From Chloroflexota bacterium (lineage in GTDB: Bacteria > Chloroflexota > Dehalococcoidia > Bin125), in contig JAPPJZ010000067.1 in NCBI GenBank assembly GCA_028874365.1, positions 1-64,000 of the forward strand: a stretch of 64,000 bases of DNA. The letters are read 5' to 3'. A model generated the notes under the pieces. That model saw only the letters and a program-made list of their open reading frames with translations, ran no database searches and was not told where the DNA came from. Made by a program: the position numbers and the translations under genes. This document shows positions 17,266-27,015 of the stretch, piece after piece. The stretch's first letter is position 1. Every line of letters begins with the position of its first letter.

Positions 17266-18018
17266 ATGCCACAACTCGGTCCGGACGAGATCGATTACAC
17301 CGCACTGAACTTTCCCGATCCGCCCCGGGATCGGCCGCTCGTCGCAATCAACATGGTCATGTCGGCCGACGGTCGTACGGTCGTTGACGGCACCGAGCGG
17401 GGTCTGGGGTCGAAGCTCGACCAGCGTCTGATGCGAGAGCTGCGCGTCCACTTCGACGTGGTGTTGAACGGTGGTGCGACCTTCCGCGCCTCGGGCACTT
17501 CGGCCCGCCTCAATGATCCCGGCCTGGAGCGGTGGCGCCTGGATCGAGGGATGACGCCGTCACCGATCGCCGCTGTATTGACCCGTAGCGGAGACCTCCC
17601 GCCCGGGCGCCGATTCTTCACCGACGACGGATTCGACGCCGTGATCTACCTCTCCAGCGCCTCGCCGGACGACGTGCGGCGAGAGCTGGAGTCCAGAGGA
17701 CGGCCGGTCGTGGTTGTGCCGGAAGGTGACGAAGCCGCCGCCGCGCTTGATCACATGCAGCGCGAACTGGGAGCGTCTCGGGTGCTGGTCGAAGGCGGCG
17801 CGATCCTGAACGGGGAGTTGGTTTCGCGCGGCCTTGTGGACGAGTACTTTCTCACGCTGGCGCCGAGGATCGCGGGTGGCGACAGTGCTCACCCTGCGGT
17901 CCAATGGCCCGGTGTGCCGACTGCGGCGGGCATCAGACAACTGTCGTTGGTCCACGCCAAGGCGGCGCAGACCGGCGAACTCTTCCTGCGGTATCGCGTC
18001 GAACCGCTGAGCGGCTAG
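17266..18018 (+). CDS. RibD C-terminal domain (dihydrofolate reductase-like) reductase
   Basis: 250 residues with the RibD-C/DHFR-like fold: RPLVAINMVMSADGRTVVDG near the N-terminus, DVVLNGGATFRASG near residue 64, the SRVLVEGGAILNGELVSRGL segment near 170 and DEYFLTLAPRIAGG. RibD proteins reduce a pyrimidine riboside in riboflavin synthesis using NADPH. This protein lacks the N-terminal deaminase domain and has no rib neighbours. It could be a stand-alone pyrimidine reductase or a paralog with another substrate. Flavin supply would suit the many flavoenzymes nearby, but that link is inference. Confidence 0.85.
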   Translation: MPQLGPDEIDYTALNFPDPPRDRPLVAINMVMSADGRTVVDGTERGLGSKLDQRLMRELRVHFDVVLNGGATFRASGTSARLNDPGLERWRLDRGMTPSPIAAVLTRSGDLPPGRRFFTDDGFDAVIYLSSASPDDVRRELESRGRPVVVVPEGDEAAAALDHMQRELGASRVLVEGGAILNGELVSRGLVDEYFLTLAPRIAGGDSAHPAVQWPGVPTAAGIRQLSLVHAKAAQTGELFLRYRVEPLSG

Positions 18019-18959
18019 CCCTCCCGGACCAGCTTGCTCAGCGAATGGAGCTCGACGCCGAGGGCTTTGCCTCGGATCGTGTTGCAGACTTCTCCGACGT
18101 AGATGTCGCCCTTGGAGTCGACGGCGATGCCGTGGGGGGCGATGAACTTGCCGGCCTCGTCGCCCTCGTCGGGGTGACCGAGGAGGGCGAGGCGGTTGCC
18201 TGAGCGGTCGTAGACGCTGACCCGATGGCCGAGCCCCGGCGCGTCCTGCATGCCGCCCATCTCGTTCAACTCGCCGATGTAGATGTTGCCGTCGGGCGCG
18301 AGGGTCAGACCGTCGGGTCGGTGAATGTTGTTCCACATCGTTACGAACTGGCCTGACTCCGAGAAGATCTGCACCCGGTGGCACTCGCGGTCGGCGATGT
18401 AGAGCAGCCCGTCCTCGTCGATGGCAATGTTGTGCGGACGGATGAACTGGCCGGCGTCGATGCCCGGCGTTCCCCAGGTCTGCTTGTGGTTGCCATCGGC
18501 GTCGAAGCGGTGGACGCAGCTGTTGCCGTAGCCGTCGGTGACGAAGATGTCGCCCGAGTTGGGGCTGACCGCCGCGTGCGTCGGCCGGTTGAACGGCTTG
18601 CCGGCCCATGCCGGAGCCGGGTTATATGGGTCGCCGAGCGTTTGCAGCAACTCGCCGTCGGGCGACCAGCGGGTGATCGTGTGGGTGCCGTCGTCCGCGC
18701 CCCAGACGTCGCCCTCGGGGCCGATCCAGATGCCGTGCGACCGGTCCGTAAAGTTGCCCTGGCCCCAGCTTCCTTGCCACGTGCCGTCGGCAGCGAAGAC
18801 CATCACCGGATGGTCGGTGTTGCGGGTCAAGACATAGACGGTGTCATTGGCGTCGACGGCCACGCCCGGACACTCGACCAGCGTGACTCCGTCGGGCAGC
18901 TGCTCCCAAATGTCGAGGGCGGTGTAGCTGAGGTTCCCGTCAGAAAGTTGCGCAGTCAT
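18015..18959 (-). CDS. NHL-repeat beta-propeller protein
   Basis: 314 residues without signal peptide. Repeated NHL-type units can be seen: [80 protein letters not shown] and [20 protein letters not shown], giving about five or six blades. The family includes peptidyl-alpha-hydroxyglycine amidating lyase-like and SMP-30-like propellers. Such proteins are frequent in SAR202-type genomes; the function here is unknown. Convergent stop overlap with the RibD-like gene. Confidence 0.85.
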   Translation of the reverse strand: MTAQLSDGNLSYTALDIWEQLPDGVTLVECPGVAVDANDTVYVLTRNTDHPVMVFAADGTWQGSWGQGNFTDRSHGIWIGPEGDVWGADDGTHTITRWSPDGELLQTLGDPYNPAPAWAGKPFNRPTHAAVSPNSGDIFVTDGYGNSCVHRFDADGNHKQTWGTPGIDAGQFIRPHNIAIDEDGLLYIADRECHRVQIFSESGQFVTMWNNIHRPDGLTLAPDGNIYIGELNEMGGMQDAPGLGHRVSVYDRSGNRLALLGHPDEGDEAGKFIAPHGIAVDSKGDIYVGEVCNTIRGKALGVELHSLSKLVREG

Positions 18960-19081
18960 CGTTATGCTCCCGTGATTTGAGGTCGTTTACGAGGTCGGCC
19001 ATGAGATGGCCTGCGGACGAGTCTAGCCCGCGAATACGCTGCCCACATGGTGTGGAAGAGGCGCCTGTTCGGGAGCGTCCG

Positions 19082-20746
19082 ATGACCAATAGCGGCGGAT
19101 CTCACGAACTCTCCTATCGAATCGACGCATCAACGCCGATTCAGTCGACGGTCGATACCGGCTCGGCTGAGTTTGGTGAGAACGCCGCCTGGATGCGCGG
19201 ACTGGTTGAGGAACTGCGCGAGCACGAGGCCGTCGTCCGGGGCGGCGGAGGCCAGCGCAGCGTCGATCGGCACCACTCGCGCGGGAAGCTGCTCGCTCGA
19301 GAGCGGATCGAGCGGATGCTCGACCCCGACTCTCCGTTCCTCGAACTCTCACCGTTGGCCGCCAACGGTATGTACGGCGACGAAGCGCCCGGGGCGGGTA
19401 TTGTCACCGGGATTGGCCGCGTGTCGGGTCGCGAGATCATGGTGGTTGCGAACGACGCGACGGTGAAGGGCGGCAGCTACTACCCGGTCACTGTGAAGAA
19501 ACATCTGCGCGCACAGGAGATCGCGGCGCAGAACCGCCTGCCCTGTGTCTACCTGGTCGACTCGGGCGGGGCCTTCCTGCCGATGCAGGCCGACGTCTTC
19601 CCCGACCGCGAGCATTTTGGGCGGATCTTCTACAACCAGGCCACGATGTCGGCGGCCGGCATTCCCCAGATCGCCGCCGTGATGGGCTCGTGCACCGCCG
19701 GCGGCGCGTACGTCCCGGCGATGTCGGACGAGGCAATCATCGTCGACGGCGTCGGCACCATTTTCCTGGGCGGCCCGCCTTTGGTTCGTGCGGCGACAGG
19801 GGAAGAGATTTCGGCCGAAGAGCTCGGCGGCGGACTCGTCCACACGCAGATTTCCGGCGTGGCCGACCACCTCGCCGAAGACGACGAGCACGCGCTGGAA
19901 CTGGTCCGCGCGGCGGTCGCCAATCTGGGCAGCGAAGCGGCGGCCGACTGGGACGTCACACCATCCGAGCAGATCGAACCGCCGCTCTACGATCCGGCCG
20001 AGATTTACGGGATCGTGCCACAGTCGACGCGTAAGTCGTACGACATCCGCGAGATCATTGCACGAATTGTGGACGGCTCGAGATTTCACGAGTTCAAGCC
20101 GTCATACGGAAGTACGCTCGTCTGTGGGTTTGCGAGGGTGATGGGTCATCCAATCGGCATCGTGGCGAACAACGGCATTCTGTTCTCGGAGTCGGCGCTC
20201 AAAGGGGCGCACTTCATCCAGCTTTGCGCCAAGCGCGGTACGCCGCTGCTGTTCCTGCAGAACATCAGCGGCTTCATGGTCGGCCGGCGATACGAGCACG
20301 AAGGCATCGCCAAGCACGGCGCCAAGATGGTTACCGCCGTCGCCTGCGCGGAGGTGCCTAAATTCTCAATCGTCCTCGGCGGTTCCTTCGGCGCCGGCAA
20401 CTACGCCATGTGCGGCCGCGCCTACTCGCCTCGTTTGCTCTGGACCTGGCCCAACGCCCGCGTGTCGGTGATGGGCGGCGAGCAGGCGGCCAACGTACTG
20501 CTGACGATCCGCCAGGATGCGCTGGCTCGGCAGGGGCAAGAGATGTCGACCGAGGAACAGCGCGAGTTTATGGCGCCGACCCTGGAGAAGTACGAAGAGG
20601 AAGGCGCCGCGTACTACGGCTCGGCGCGGATCTGGGACGACGGCATCCTCGACCCGATCGACACGCGACAGGCTCTCGCGGTTGGACTCGCCGCGGCGCG
20701 CAATGCGCCGATTCCGGAGTCCAACTTCGGGGTCTTCCGGATGTAG
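19082..20746 (+). CDS. acyl-CoA carboxylase carboxyltransferase (beta) subunit, methylcrotonyl-CoA carboxylase-like
   Basis: 554 residues of the biotin-dependent carboxyltransferase family. The N half has the acyl-CoA site region ([36 protein letters not shown]). The C half has the carboxybiotin side ([56 protein letters not shown]), a combination typical of the methylcrotonyl-CoA carboxylase beta chain of leucine degradation. GGGAG seven to eleven bases upstream supports ATG 19082 over the longer frame from 18977. No biotin carboxylase/carrier alpha subunit lies near, so it must come from another locus. Confidence 0.88.
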   Translation: MTNSGGSHELSYRIDASTPIQSTVDTGSAEFGENAAWMRGLVEELREHEAVVRGGGGQRSVDRHHSRGKLLARERIERMLDPDSPFLELSPLAANGMYGDEAPGAGIVTGIGRVSGREIMVVANDATVKGGSYYPVTVKKHLRAQEIAAQNRLPCVYLVDSGGAFLPMQADVFPDREHFGRIFYNQATMSAAGIPQIAAVMGSCTAGGAYVPAMSDEAIIVDGVGTIFLGGPPLVRAATGEEISAEELGGGLVHTQISGVADHLAEDDEHALELVRAAVANLGSEAAADWDVTPSEQIEPPLYDPAEIYGIVPQSTRKSYDIREIIARIVDGSRFHEFKPSYGSTLVCGFARVMGHPIGIVANNGILFSESALKGAHFIQLCAKRGTPLLFLQNISGFMVGRRYEHEGIAKHGAKMVTAVACAEVPKFSIVLGGSFGAGNYAMCGRAYSPRLLWTWPNARVSVMGGEQAANVLLTIRQDALARQGQEMSTEEQREFMAPTLEKYEEEGAAYYGSARIWDDGILDPIDTRQALAVGLAAARNAPIPESNFGVFRM

Positions 20747-20752
20747 CGACCG

Positions 20753-23257
20753 ATGCGGGCGCCTGGGAACATCCGCGAACCCGATCGCGTGGCCGGCCAG
20801 CGCGGCCTCCCGCATCTCAGCGGCCTGGATGGAATCCGCGGACTCGCGGCCCTGGCGGTGGTGCTGTTCCACGCCGGCGTCTGGTGGCTGCCGGCGGGAT
20901 TCCTCGGCGTTGATGTCTTCTTTGTTGTCTCGGGATTCCTGATTACGTCACTGCTGATCTCGGAGCGGGAACGCAGCGGCAACACCGACCTTGCCCAGTT
21001 CTGGCTGCGACGGGCGCGTCGGCTGCTACCCGTGTTGGCGTTGGTGCTGATCGTGACCACGGTCTATGCCGTGCTCGTGCTCCAGGAGACGCTCTCGCAG
21101 CACCTCCACGAAGTGTTGATGGCCGCGCTCTATGTGACGAACTGGGACCAGATCATCCGCGGGGTTTCCTACTTCGAGATGTTTGAGCGGCCGTCACAGC
21201 TACGCCACCTCTGGTCGCTCGCCGTTGAAGAGCAGTTCTACATCATCTGGCCCGTTGTTTTCACGGTGGTGCTGCGATTGCTGAATCTGCGCTGGCTGTG
21301 GTGCATCGTCGCGGCGCTCGGCGTGTTGTCGGTGGCCTGGATGGTGATGCTCTTCACGCCAGGCGACGAGCCGTCACGCGTCTACTTCGGTAGCGACGCG
21401 CGCGCATTCACGATCCTGATTGGTGTCGCCGTCGGGCTCTACTGGAAACCGTGGCGTCGGCGCTGGAGTGTCCCCGCCGGTCATCTGATGGACCTGCTCG
21501 CCTTCGCCGGCCTGGTCGGCATCGGGGTGATCATGGTGGTCGGCCGGCACTGGCACGACTGGATGTACCCCTGGGGCCTGCTGCTGACCTCGTTTGCAGC
21601 AATTGCCCTGGTCGCGTTCTCCGTGCGACCGGGATCGCTTGTGGGTCGCGCGCTGGACCTGTCTGCGCTTCGCTGGCTCGGACGGCGCAGCTACAGCATC
21701 TATCTCTGGCACTGGCCGGTGCTGCTCTCGTTGCAATGGGAGTTCGGCTTCGCGCCCAACACGGTCGCAATCGTCGTCGCCGGACTCGGAGCGACTCTGC
21801 TGCTCTCCGAGCTCAGCTACCGCCTCGTCGAATCGCCGATGCGCAAGCCTGAGTTCTGGAATCCACGACGCTATCGCAGCCGAATCGCCAACCCTCGAGG
21901 CCTGGCCGCGATTGCCGCCTCGATCTCCGTGGCCGTCCTGCTGGCGCTCGTCATCGGGTTCACCATCATGCCGGGACGCTCACCATCGCAACTGCTGTTC
22001 TCCGCGTCGGCCGAGCAGGCGAGCGATGGCGACACCCTGGCTGAGCAACGGGCTGCGGAACCGCAGGCCGCGCAGTCGGTGGTGGCGCAGGGTTCGCTCA
22101 CTGCGACTTCTCCCACGGCGACCAGTTCAGTGGCGTTGACAGATAGCGACTCCGGCAACACGTCGAAAGCTGATACGGACATCAGCCGGACGCCGCCTGA
22201 GGGACGCGTGGTAACCGGCGTCCGCGCTACACCGGCCGGTGATCAACCCGCGGGCAAGCCCGCGGAGAGAGTCGCCGAACCGGAACCGCTGATCACGTAC
22301 CCGCCAGGAGACTACTTTGTCAGCTACGTCGTGCGTCCGGGTGATTCGCCCTACGGGCTCATGCGTCGTTTCAACATGTCCCGGGAGCAGCTCATCGAAC
22401 TGAACGGTGAGCGGATCATGAAGATCATTCATCCCGGTGACGTCCTGACGGTGCCCTGTCCCGGCTCGGCGCCATGCGCGGTTGTCCGCCTGGAGCACGT
22501 CGGCCGCGGCTGCGTGACCTGGGAGAACCACGCCGACTTCGGCCGGCTCTGCGAACCCGCAACCATGCTCGTCGACCTTCCGATCCGCTTCACCGCGGAG
22601 CCGGGCGGCCCGCTGTACGACCTGCCCACGTGGGCCTGGAACGGCTCCGAGACGGAACGAATCGACTTCCTCCTGCTGCTCGAACATCTGCAAGAGACCG
22701 AGGGCGAAGCGTCAACGCTCAAGCTGCGCTTCGGGCTGCCGCCCCTGGCGATTGGCGACTCGGTCATGGTCGGCGCGCGCAGCAGGCTGGAGGCCGTCGG
22801 CATCGAGGTCGATGCCGAAGTCAGCAGACTGGCCCACACCAGCATCGACATCCTCCGCGAGCAGATTCGACGCAACGGCGCTCGCGATACGGTGATCTTC
22901 CACGCCGTTGGTTCCGGATTCCTCGACGCCAAGGGCTTCCAGAACCTGCTCGACGCCGCGGAGGGCGTCCGTCACCTGATTGTCCTCACGCGACAGTTCC
23001 CGCCGCGAGAGCCGCTACTGAGCTACGAGCGAGACACCAACAAGATGCTGCGCGAACAGGCGGCGAAGTACGACTGGGTCACGCTCGTGGACTGGAACGA
23101 AATCACCAACGGCCGCGAGGACGAGATCACGTGGGATGGTACCCACCTCAACGCGTTGGGCCGACAGCTCTACACGGACGAGATTCTCGCCGCGGTGATG
23201 AGCCGGCCGCCGGGTCAGTTCTGGGACACGAGCGTTACCGACATCGGCGGGAACTAG
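20753..23257 (+). CDS. membrane acyltransferase (acyltransferase-3) fused to LysM and SGNH-like domains
   Basis: 834 residues. Residues about 20-400 form an acyltransferase-3 (OafA/YrhL-type) membrane domain with about ten hydrophobic segments; it starts HLSGLDGIRGLAALAVVLFH and has RHLWSLAVEEQFYIIWP. A Ser/Thr/Ala-rich linker follows. A LysM-like domain (VRPGDSPYGLMRRFNMSREQ, ending IIHPGDVLTVPCPG) lies near residues 520-570. The C-terminus is SGNH-hydrolase-like with GDSVM and the late WDGTHLN. OafA-type proteins O-acylate surface glycans with the SGNH domain outside the membrane; a LysM domain in between is unusual and would tie the catalytic domain to peptidoglycan. The start is six bases after the carboxylase stop. 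Confidence 0.87.
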   Translation: MRAPGNIREPDRVAGQRGLPHLSGLDGIRGLAALAVVLFHAGVWWLPAGFLGVDVFFVVSGFLITSLLISERERSGNTDLAQFWLRRARRLLPVLALVLIVTTVYAVLVLQETLSQHLHEVLMAALYVTNWDQIIRGVSYFEMFERPSQLRHLWSLAVEEQFYIIWPVVFTVVLRLLNLRWLWCIVAALGVLSVAWMVMLFTPGDEPSRVYFGSDARAFTILIGVAVGLYWKPWRRRWSVPAGHLMDLLAFAGLVGIGVIMVVGRHWHDWMYPWGLLLTSFAAIALVAFSVRPGSLVGRALDLSALRWLGRRSYSIYLWHWPVLLSLQWEFGFAPNTVAIVVAGLGATLLLSELSYRLVESPMRKPEFWNPRRYRSRIANPRGLAAIAASISVAVLLALVIGFTIMPGRSPSQLLFSASAEQASDGDTLAEQRAAEPQAAQSVVAQGSLTATSPTATSSVALTDSDSGNTSKADTDISRTPPEGRVVTGVRATPAGDQPAGKPAERVAEPEPLITYPPGDYFVSYVVRPGDSPYGLMRRFNMSREQLIELNGERIMKIIHPGDVLTVPCPGSAPCAVVRLEHVGRGCVTWENHADFGRLCEPATMLVDLPIRFTAEPGGPLYDLPTWAWNGSETERIDFLLLLEHLQETEGEASTLKLRFGLPPLAIGDSVMVGARSRLEAVGIEVDAEVSRLAHTSIDILREQIRRNGARDTVIFHAVGSGFLDAKGFQNLLDAAEGVRHLIVLTRQFPPREPLLSYERDTNKMLREQAAKYDWVTLVDWNEITNGREDEITWDGTHLNALGRQLYTDEILAAVMSRPPGQFWDTSVTDIGGN

Positions 23258-23269
23258 GCGCGCGGCTCG

Positions 23270-23686
23270 CTAGTCCGGCAGCGACTGCTGATAGCCGGTC
23301 ACCGAGACGACGTCACGCCGCTGGAACAGCCACTCGCCGTTGACCTTGACCACGATGTCCTCGTAGCCCAGCAGGACCGACGCGACCGAGCCGTCCGGTG
23401 ACGGCACCTTGAAGTCGAGGAAGCACTTGTGCTGACAGGTGTCGCCGTCGACCTCGAACAGGTGGTTGTCGGTGAAGTGCATCCCACCGGGGAACGCCTC
23501 GGCCAACTGACCGCAGAAGGCGACCAGCGCCTCGCGCCCCTCGGCCTGGCCGGCCGGACCGTTGAAGATGCCGTCCTCGGTAAAGGTGGCTGCCCAGCCT
23601 TCACCATCGGCCTGGTCGACGGTGTAGTTATAGACCGAACACAAGTCGATGATGGCAAACCGATCCTCAAGCGAAATCTTGCCCAT
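23270..23686 (-). CDS. SnoaL-like/NTF2-fold protein
   Basis: 138 residues with the cone-shaped NTF2-like signature: MGKISLEDRFAIIDLCSVYN at the start, DGEGWAATFTEDGIFNGP in the middle, and a C-terminal beta sheet with GYEDIVVKVNGEWLFQRRDV. Such proteins are small hydratases, isomerases, or ring-hydroxylase-like subunits. No catalytic residue can be assigned with confidence. It lies on the minus strand with RidA upstream, separated by a dispersed repeat. Confidence 0.8.
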   Translation of the reverse strand: MGKISLEDRFAIIDLCSVYNYTVDQADGEGWAATFTEDGIFNGPAGQAEGREALVAFCGQLAEAFPGGMHFTDNHLFEVDGDTCQHKCFLDFKVPSPDGSVASVLLGYEDIVVKVNGEWLFQRRDVVSVTGYQQSLPD

Positions 23687-23727
23687 GCTTCTGCTCCTTC
23701 TCAGCGATGGTCCTTCCGCCTACTCGT

Positions 23728-23768
23728 TCTCCCCCCGCGCAGCGGCGGGAGATGCCGAAGGCAAAGAA
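23728..23768. repeat. second dispersed intergenic repeat family, copy 1
   Basis: CTCCCCCCGCGCAGCGGCGGGAG followed by ATGCCGAAGGCA. A related copy at 45283-45325 reads TTCCCCAGCGTCAGCGGGGAGAG then ATGCTGAAGGCAGGAGGG. Both are imperfect palindromes followed by a conserved GAAGGCA tail, and both lie between genes. This family differs from the CCTCTCCC palindromes. Confidence 0.6.
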
Positions 23769-23790
23769 GGGCTTACGTTCGGCGACGCGC

Positions 23791-24189
23791 TCAGTCCAGA
23801 ACCGCGATCGCCTCGACCTCGATCATGAACTCCGGCGCTGCCAGCGCCTGAACGCCGATCAGCGTGCTCGCCGGCGACGTCGTGCCCCCGAATAGTGCCT
23901 TATGGGCGGCGTACTGCGCTCGCCCCATCGACGGTTCGTAGTTGACGATATAGACGGTCGTCTTGGCCACATCGGCTGGCGTCGCGCCGGCCGCCGCGAG
24001 CGCCACCCCGAGGTTCTCGTAGGCTTTCATCGCCTGGGCGGCGAAGTCACCCTTGCCGACGATGACACCATCGCCGTCCCAGGAAACCTGGCCGGAGATG
24101 TAGATCGTCCTCGTGCCTGTCGCCGCCACGACCTGCGTGTAAGAGCTGTAGTTCACCAGCCCGTCCGGGCGGATGTGTTCCAGACCCAT
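23791..24189 (-). CDS. RidA family protein
   Basis: 132-residue YjgF/YER057c/UK114 (RidA) protein. It has the IYISGQVSWDGDG strand, the helix AAQAMKAYENLGVALAAAG, VAKTTVYIVNYEPSM and the C-terminal PASTLIGVQALAAPEFMIEV. The usual Arg of the RidA active site (as in xSRPARxx) is not present: the position reads SPASTLIG, so classical 2-aminoacrylate deaminase activity is doubtful. GAGGAG five bases before ATG 24189 fixes the start. Confidence 0.88.
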   Translation of the reverse strand: MGLEHIRPDGLVNYSSYTQVVAATGTRTIYISGQVSWDGDGVIVGKGDFAAQAMKAYENLGVALAAAGATPADVAKTTVYIVNYEPSMGRAQYAAHKALFGGTTSPASTLIGVQALAAPEFMIEVEAIAVLD

Positions 24190-24289
24190 GGCAACTCCTC
24201 TAGCTGTGCTCGCTGTCAATCAGACTTGTTGGACGCTTACGATAGCGTCGAATGAAATCGCCTGCCTGATTGCCGAAGAGGAACAGATC

Positions 24290-24922
24290 ATGCCTCGCTA
24301 TGGACGACTCGGCCTCCCGCTCTACGAAGCGATCTACTCGATGCGCGCCATTCGCCGCATCCGCCCCGATCCAATCTCGGACGAGGACCTGGAGATCATC
24401 CTCGACGCCGCCCGTCAGGCGCCGAACGGCGGCAACGCGCAACCCTGGCACTTCCTGGTCGTGCGCGACCCGGCGAAGAAGGCGGAACTGGGGACGCTCT
24501 ACCACGAAGCCTGGTGGGCCAAGCGCGCCGATGAGGGCATCGAAGGTCCCGACCATCCCGCGTTCGAGAATCCCGTCCGCCGTTCAGCCATGCGGCTGGC
24601 CGACGAGATCGGCGACGTCCCGGTCATGATCTTGCTCTGCGCCACGGCGCCGGGCGCTGGGACCGCGCAGTCGGTGATTCCTTCGGTGCAGAACATGCTG
24701 CTCGCCGCGCGAGGCCTCGGCATCGGAGGGACGATCACGACGCTGCACCCGGTTGTCGACGAACGGGCCAAATCGCTGTTTGGGATTCCCGACGAGGCCC
24801 AGATCGTCTACTGCGTCCCGCTCGGCTATCCCAGAGGCCGCTTCGGCCCGCTGAATCGGAAGCCGTTGCGGGATATCGTCTCGGAGGACGCCTGGGGCGC
24901 GACACCCGAGTGGATTGACTGA
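24290..24922 (+). CDS. nitroreductase family protein
   Basis: 210-residue FMN-dependent nitroreductase-fold protein. YEAIYSMRAIRRIRPDPISD carries the N-terminal FMN-phosphate binding Arg residues; AARQAPNGGNAQPWHFLVV is the family hallmark; IPSVQNMLLAARGLGIGG lies at about residue 127. Family members reduce nitro groups, quinones or flavins with NAD(P)H. AAGAGG upstream and the position of the conserved YEAI segment favour ATG 24290 over the longer frame from 24173. Confidence 0.9.
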   Translation: MPRYGRLGLPLYEAIYSMRAIRRIRPDPISDEDLEIILDAARQAPNGGNAQPWHFLVVRDPAKKAELGTLYHEAWWAKRADEGIEGPDHPAFENPVRRSAMRLADEIGDVPVMILLCATAPGAGTAQSVIPSVQNMLLAARGLGIGGTITTLHPVVDERAKSLFGIPDEAQIVYCVPLGYPRGRFGPLNRKPLRDIVSEDAWGATPEWID

Positions 24923-24925
24923 TCG

Positions 24926-26035
24926 CTACGGCACCAGCATCGAGCGTGACACGCTCGTATCGCGCTCGTGCCATTCGCTGTCCTCGAAGGCTTGGTTGAC
25001 GTCGGCGAGTGGGTAGGTGTGCGAGACGATCTTGTCGTAGGGGATGTCGCGCTGGTTCTTGAGCAGCATGTCCATCATCAAGGGCAGCAAGTGCGGCCGG
25101 TACATGACCGAGCCCATAATCTTCTTGCCGCTGAGGATTGTGCTCGGGTCAATCTCGACCGTGCGGCCGCGCACGATGTCGCCGATCTCGACGAACGTGC
25201 CGCCGTTGGCCAGATAGGTCAGACCCTCGGCCAGTAGCTCCGCCCGGCCGACCAGCTCCATCACGATGTTCGCGCCTCGGCCCTCGGTCAGGTCCCAGAC
25301 GGCACGGCGGCGCGTTTCGGGCGTGTTGAACTCTTCGATGTTGATCGTGTGGTCAGCGCCAAACTCCTCGGCCAGCGCCAGTCGCTGCGGCAGCCGGTCG
25401 AGCACGATCACCTTGTGTGCGCCCATATCCTTGGCCATCGCGGTCGCGTTGAGGCCCAGGCCTCCGGCACCCTGGATGACGACGAAGTCGTTCTCCTTGC
25501 AACCGGCCCGCATCAGGCCCTCGGTCGTGGTACCCATGGCGCAGTTGACGAAGCCGAGTACCTCGTCCGGCAATTCGTCCGGGACCTTGAAGACGGGATG
25601 ATTCGGTTTCAGGTAGTAGTAGTCGGCGTAGGTGCCGGTGAAGTACGGCTCGACGCCCGCTTCGCGAGACCAGGCGCCGCGGTCGGAGCACCAGTTCGGC
25701 TCGCCGCGGGAACACTGGTAGCAGCGCCCGCACGGGGTGATCGCCGAGTACATCAGCCGGTCGCCGACCTCGATGTCGCGGTCCAGCGAGTCGGTTGATA
25801 CGCCGTCGCCCATCGCGTGGACGACGCCTGTGCCCTCATGTCCCATCACGCGGCCGTTGGCCGGCAGGGGCGTCTCGACCATGTCGCCGCGCCAGGTGTG
25901 CAGATCGGAGCCACAGACGCCGGCCTGGGTGATGCGAAGCACGATCGCACCGGGCTCCGGCTCTGGGACCGGATACTCCTCAATCACAAATGGCTCTTGG
26001 TACTCCTTGACAACGACAACTCGTCCGGTCGCCAT
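24926..26035 (-). CDS. zinc-dependent medium-chain alcohol dehydrogenase
   Basis: 369-residue MDR protein. The catalytic zinc region is AGVCGSDLHTWRGD and MGHEGTGVVHAMGDG; the structural-zinc cysteines are CGRCYQCSRGEPNWC; the NAD(P) motif is QGAGGLGLNATAMAKDMGA. Likely oxidises secondary alcohols or polyols in the cytoplasm. GGAGAGGAGCG upstream of ATG 26035 supports the start. It converges with the nitroreductase gene and is followed upstream by the ABC permease genes, which are on the same strand. Confidence 0.9.
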   Translation of the reverse strand: MATGRVVVVKEYQEPFVIEEYPVPEPEPGAIVLRITQAGVCGSDLHTWRGDMVETPLPANGRVMGHEGTGVVHAMGDGVSTDSLDRDIEVGDRLMYSAITPCGRCYQCSRGEPNWCSDRGAWSREAGVEPYFTGTYADYYYLKPNHPVFKVPDELPDEVLGFVNCAMGTTTEGLMRAGCKENDFVVIQGAGGLGLNATAMAKDMGAHKVIVLDRLPQRLALAEEFGADHTINIEEFNTPETRRRAVWDLTEGRGANIVMELVGRAELLAEGLTYLANGGTFVEIGDIVRGRTVEIDPSTILSGKKIMGSVMYRPHLLPLMMDMLLKNQRDIPYDKIVSHTYPLADVNQAFEDSEWHERDTSVSRSMLVP

Positions 26036-26109
26036 GATCGCGCTCCTCTCCAGACTCCAGGTGCTGGAATTCTAGGCATTTCGCGATGCCTGAGTCGGAA
26101 CGAAGCGGG

Positions 26110-27015
26110 CTAGCCGGAGCCGCGGAGACGAGGATCGAAGGCGTCGCGGAGGGCGTCGCCGATGATGTTGAACGAGAAGACGGTGAGGAAGATCGCCAGG
26201 CCCGGCCACACCGACAACCAGGGCTGCTCGATCATGTGGATCCGCGCCTCGGCGCCCAGCATGAACCCCCACGACGCGGCCGGCGGTTGGATCCCGTAGC
26301 CGAGGAAGGATACGGAGGCCTCGATCAGGATTGCGACGCCCAGGTACGCGGTCGCAATCACCATGATTGGCGGTAGCGCGTTGGGCAAGATGTGACGCAC
26401 GATGATCCGCGGCGTGGTCGCGCCAATCGTCCGCGCTGCTTCTATGTACGGTTGCGAACTGACCTGGATCGCCGCCGCGCGCGAGATACGTATCCCTCCG
26501 CCCAACAGCGCGATTGCGATCACCACCACGAGGAGCGAAACGCTCGTGCCGAAGAAGGCGGTCAGCGAGATCACGATGATCAGACCGGGGAACGCCATCA
26601 GCATGTCGACGATCCGCTGGACGAGCACATCGAACCAGCCGCTCAGCGCCCCGCTGACCAGTCCGACGGCCGTCGCGACCATCACGCCGAGCGCGACCGA
26701 GGTGACGCTGACGCCCAGCGAGGCACGGCCGCCGTAGAGGACGCGAGTGAAGACGTCGCGGCCGAGCGCGTCGGTGCCCATCCAGTAGGTGGAGTTGGGG
26801 CCCTGCAGACGGTCGGTGGGATTGATCGCGTTGGGGTCATACGGGGCGATGAAGTCGGCCAGGCCCGATCCTGCGCCGATCAGCACGAGCACCAGCGTGA
26901 TCAGGCAGGGGAACGGATAGCGCCGGACGACCCGGAACAGCGCCGTTCCGACGCGCCGCGCGTCCAGAGCCCGAGGCTCAGCTACTGACGCGGATGCGTG
27001 GGTCGAGGAAGCCAT
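26110..27015 (-). CDS. ABC transporter permease, DppC/OppC type
   Basis: 301-residue inner-membrane permease. The N-terminal membrane segment FPCLITLVLVLIGAGSGLAD and the NPTDRLQGPNSTYWMGTDAL segment are typical of DppC. The EAA loop lies near residue 190 (YIEAARTIGATTPRIIVRHI). It overlaps the upstream DppB-type gene by 38 bases, so both are one transcript. Oligopeptide/nickel-type import; no ATPase genes are adjacent. Confidence 0.92.
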   Translation of the reverse strand: MASSTHASASVAEPRALDARRVGTALFRVVRRYPFPCLITLVLVLIGAGSGLADFIAPYDPNAINPTDRLQGPNSTYWMGTDALGRDVFTRVLYGGRASLGVSVTSVALGVMVATAVGLVSGALSGWFDVLVQRIVDMLMAFPGLIIVISLTAFFGTSVSLLVVVIAIALLGGGIRISRAAAIQVSSQPYIEAARTIGATTPRIIVRHILPNALPPIMVIATAYLGVAILIEASVSFLGYGIQPPAASWGFMLGAEARIHMIEQPWLSVWPGLAIFLTVFSFNIIGDALRDAFDPRLRGSG

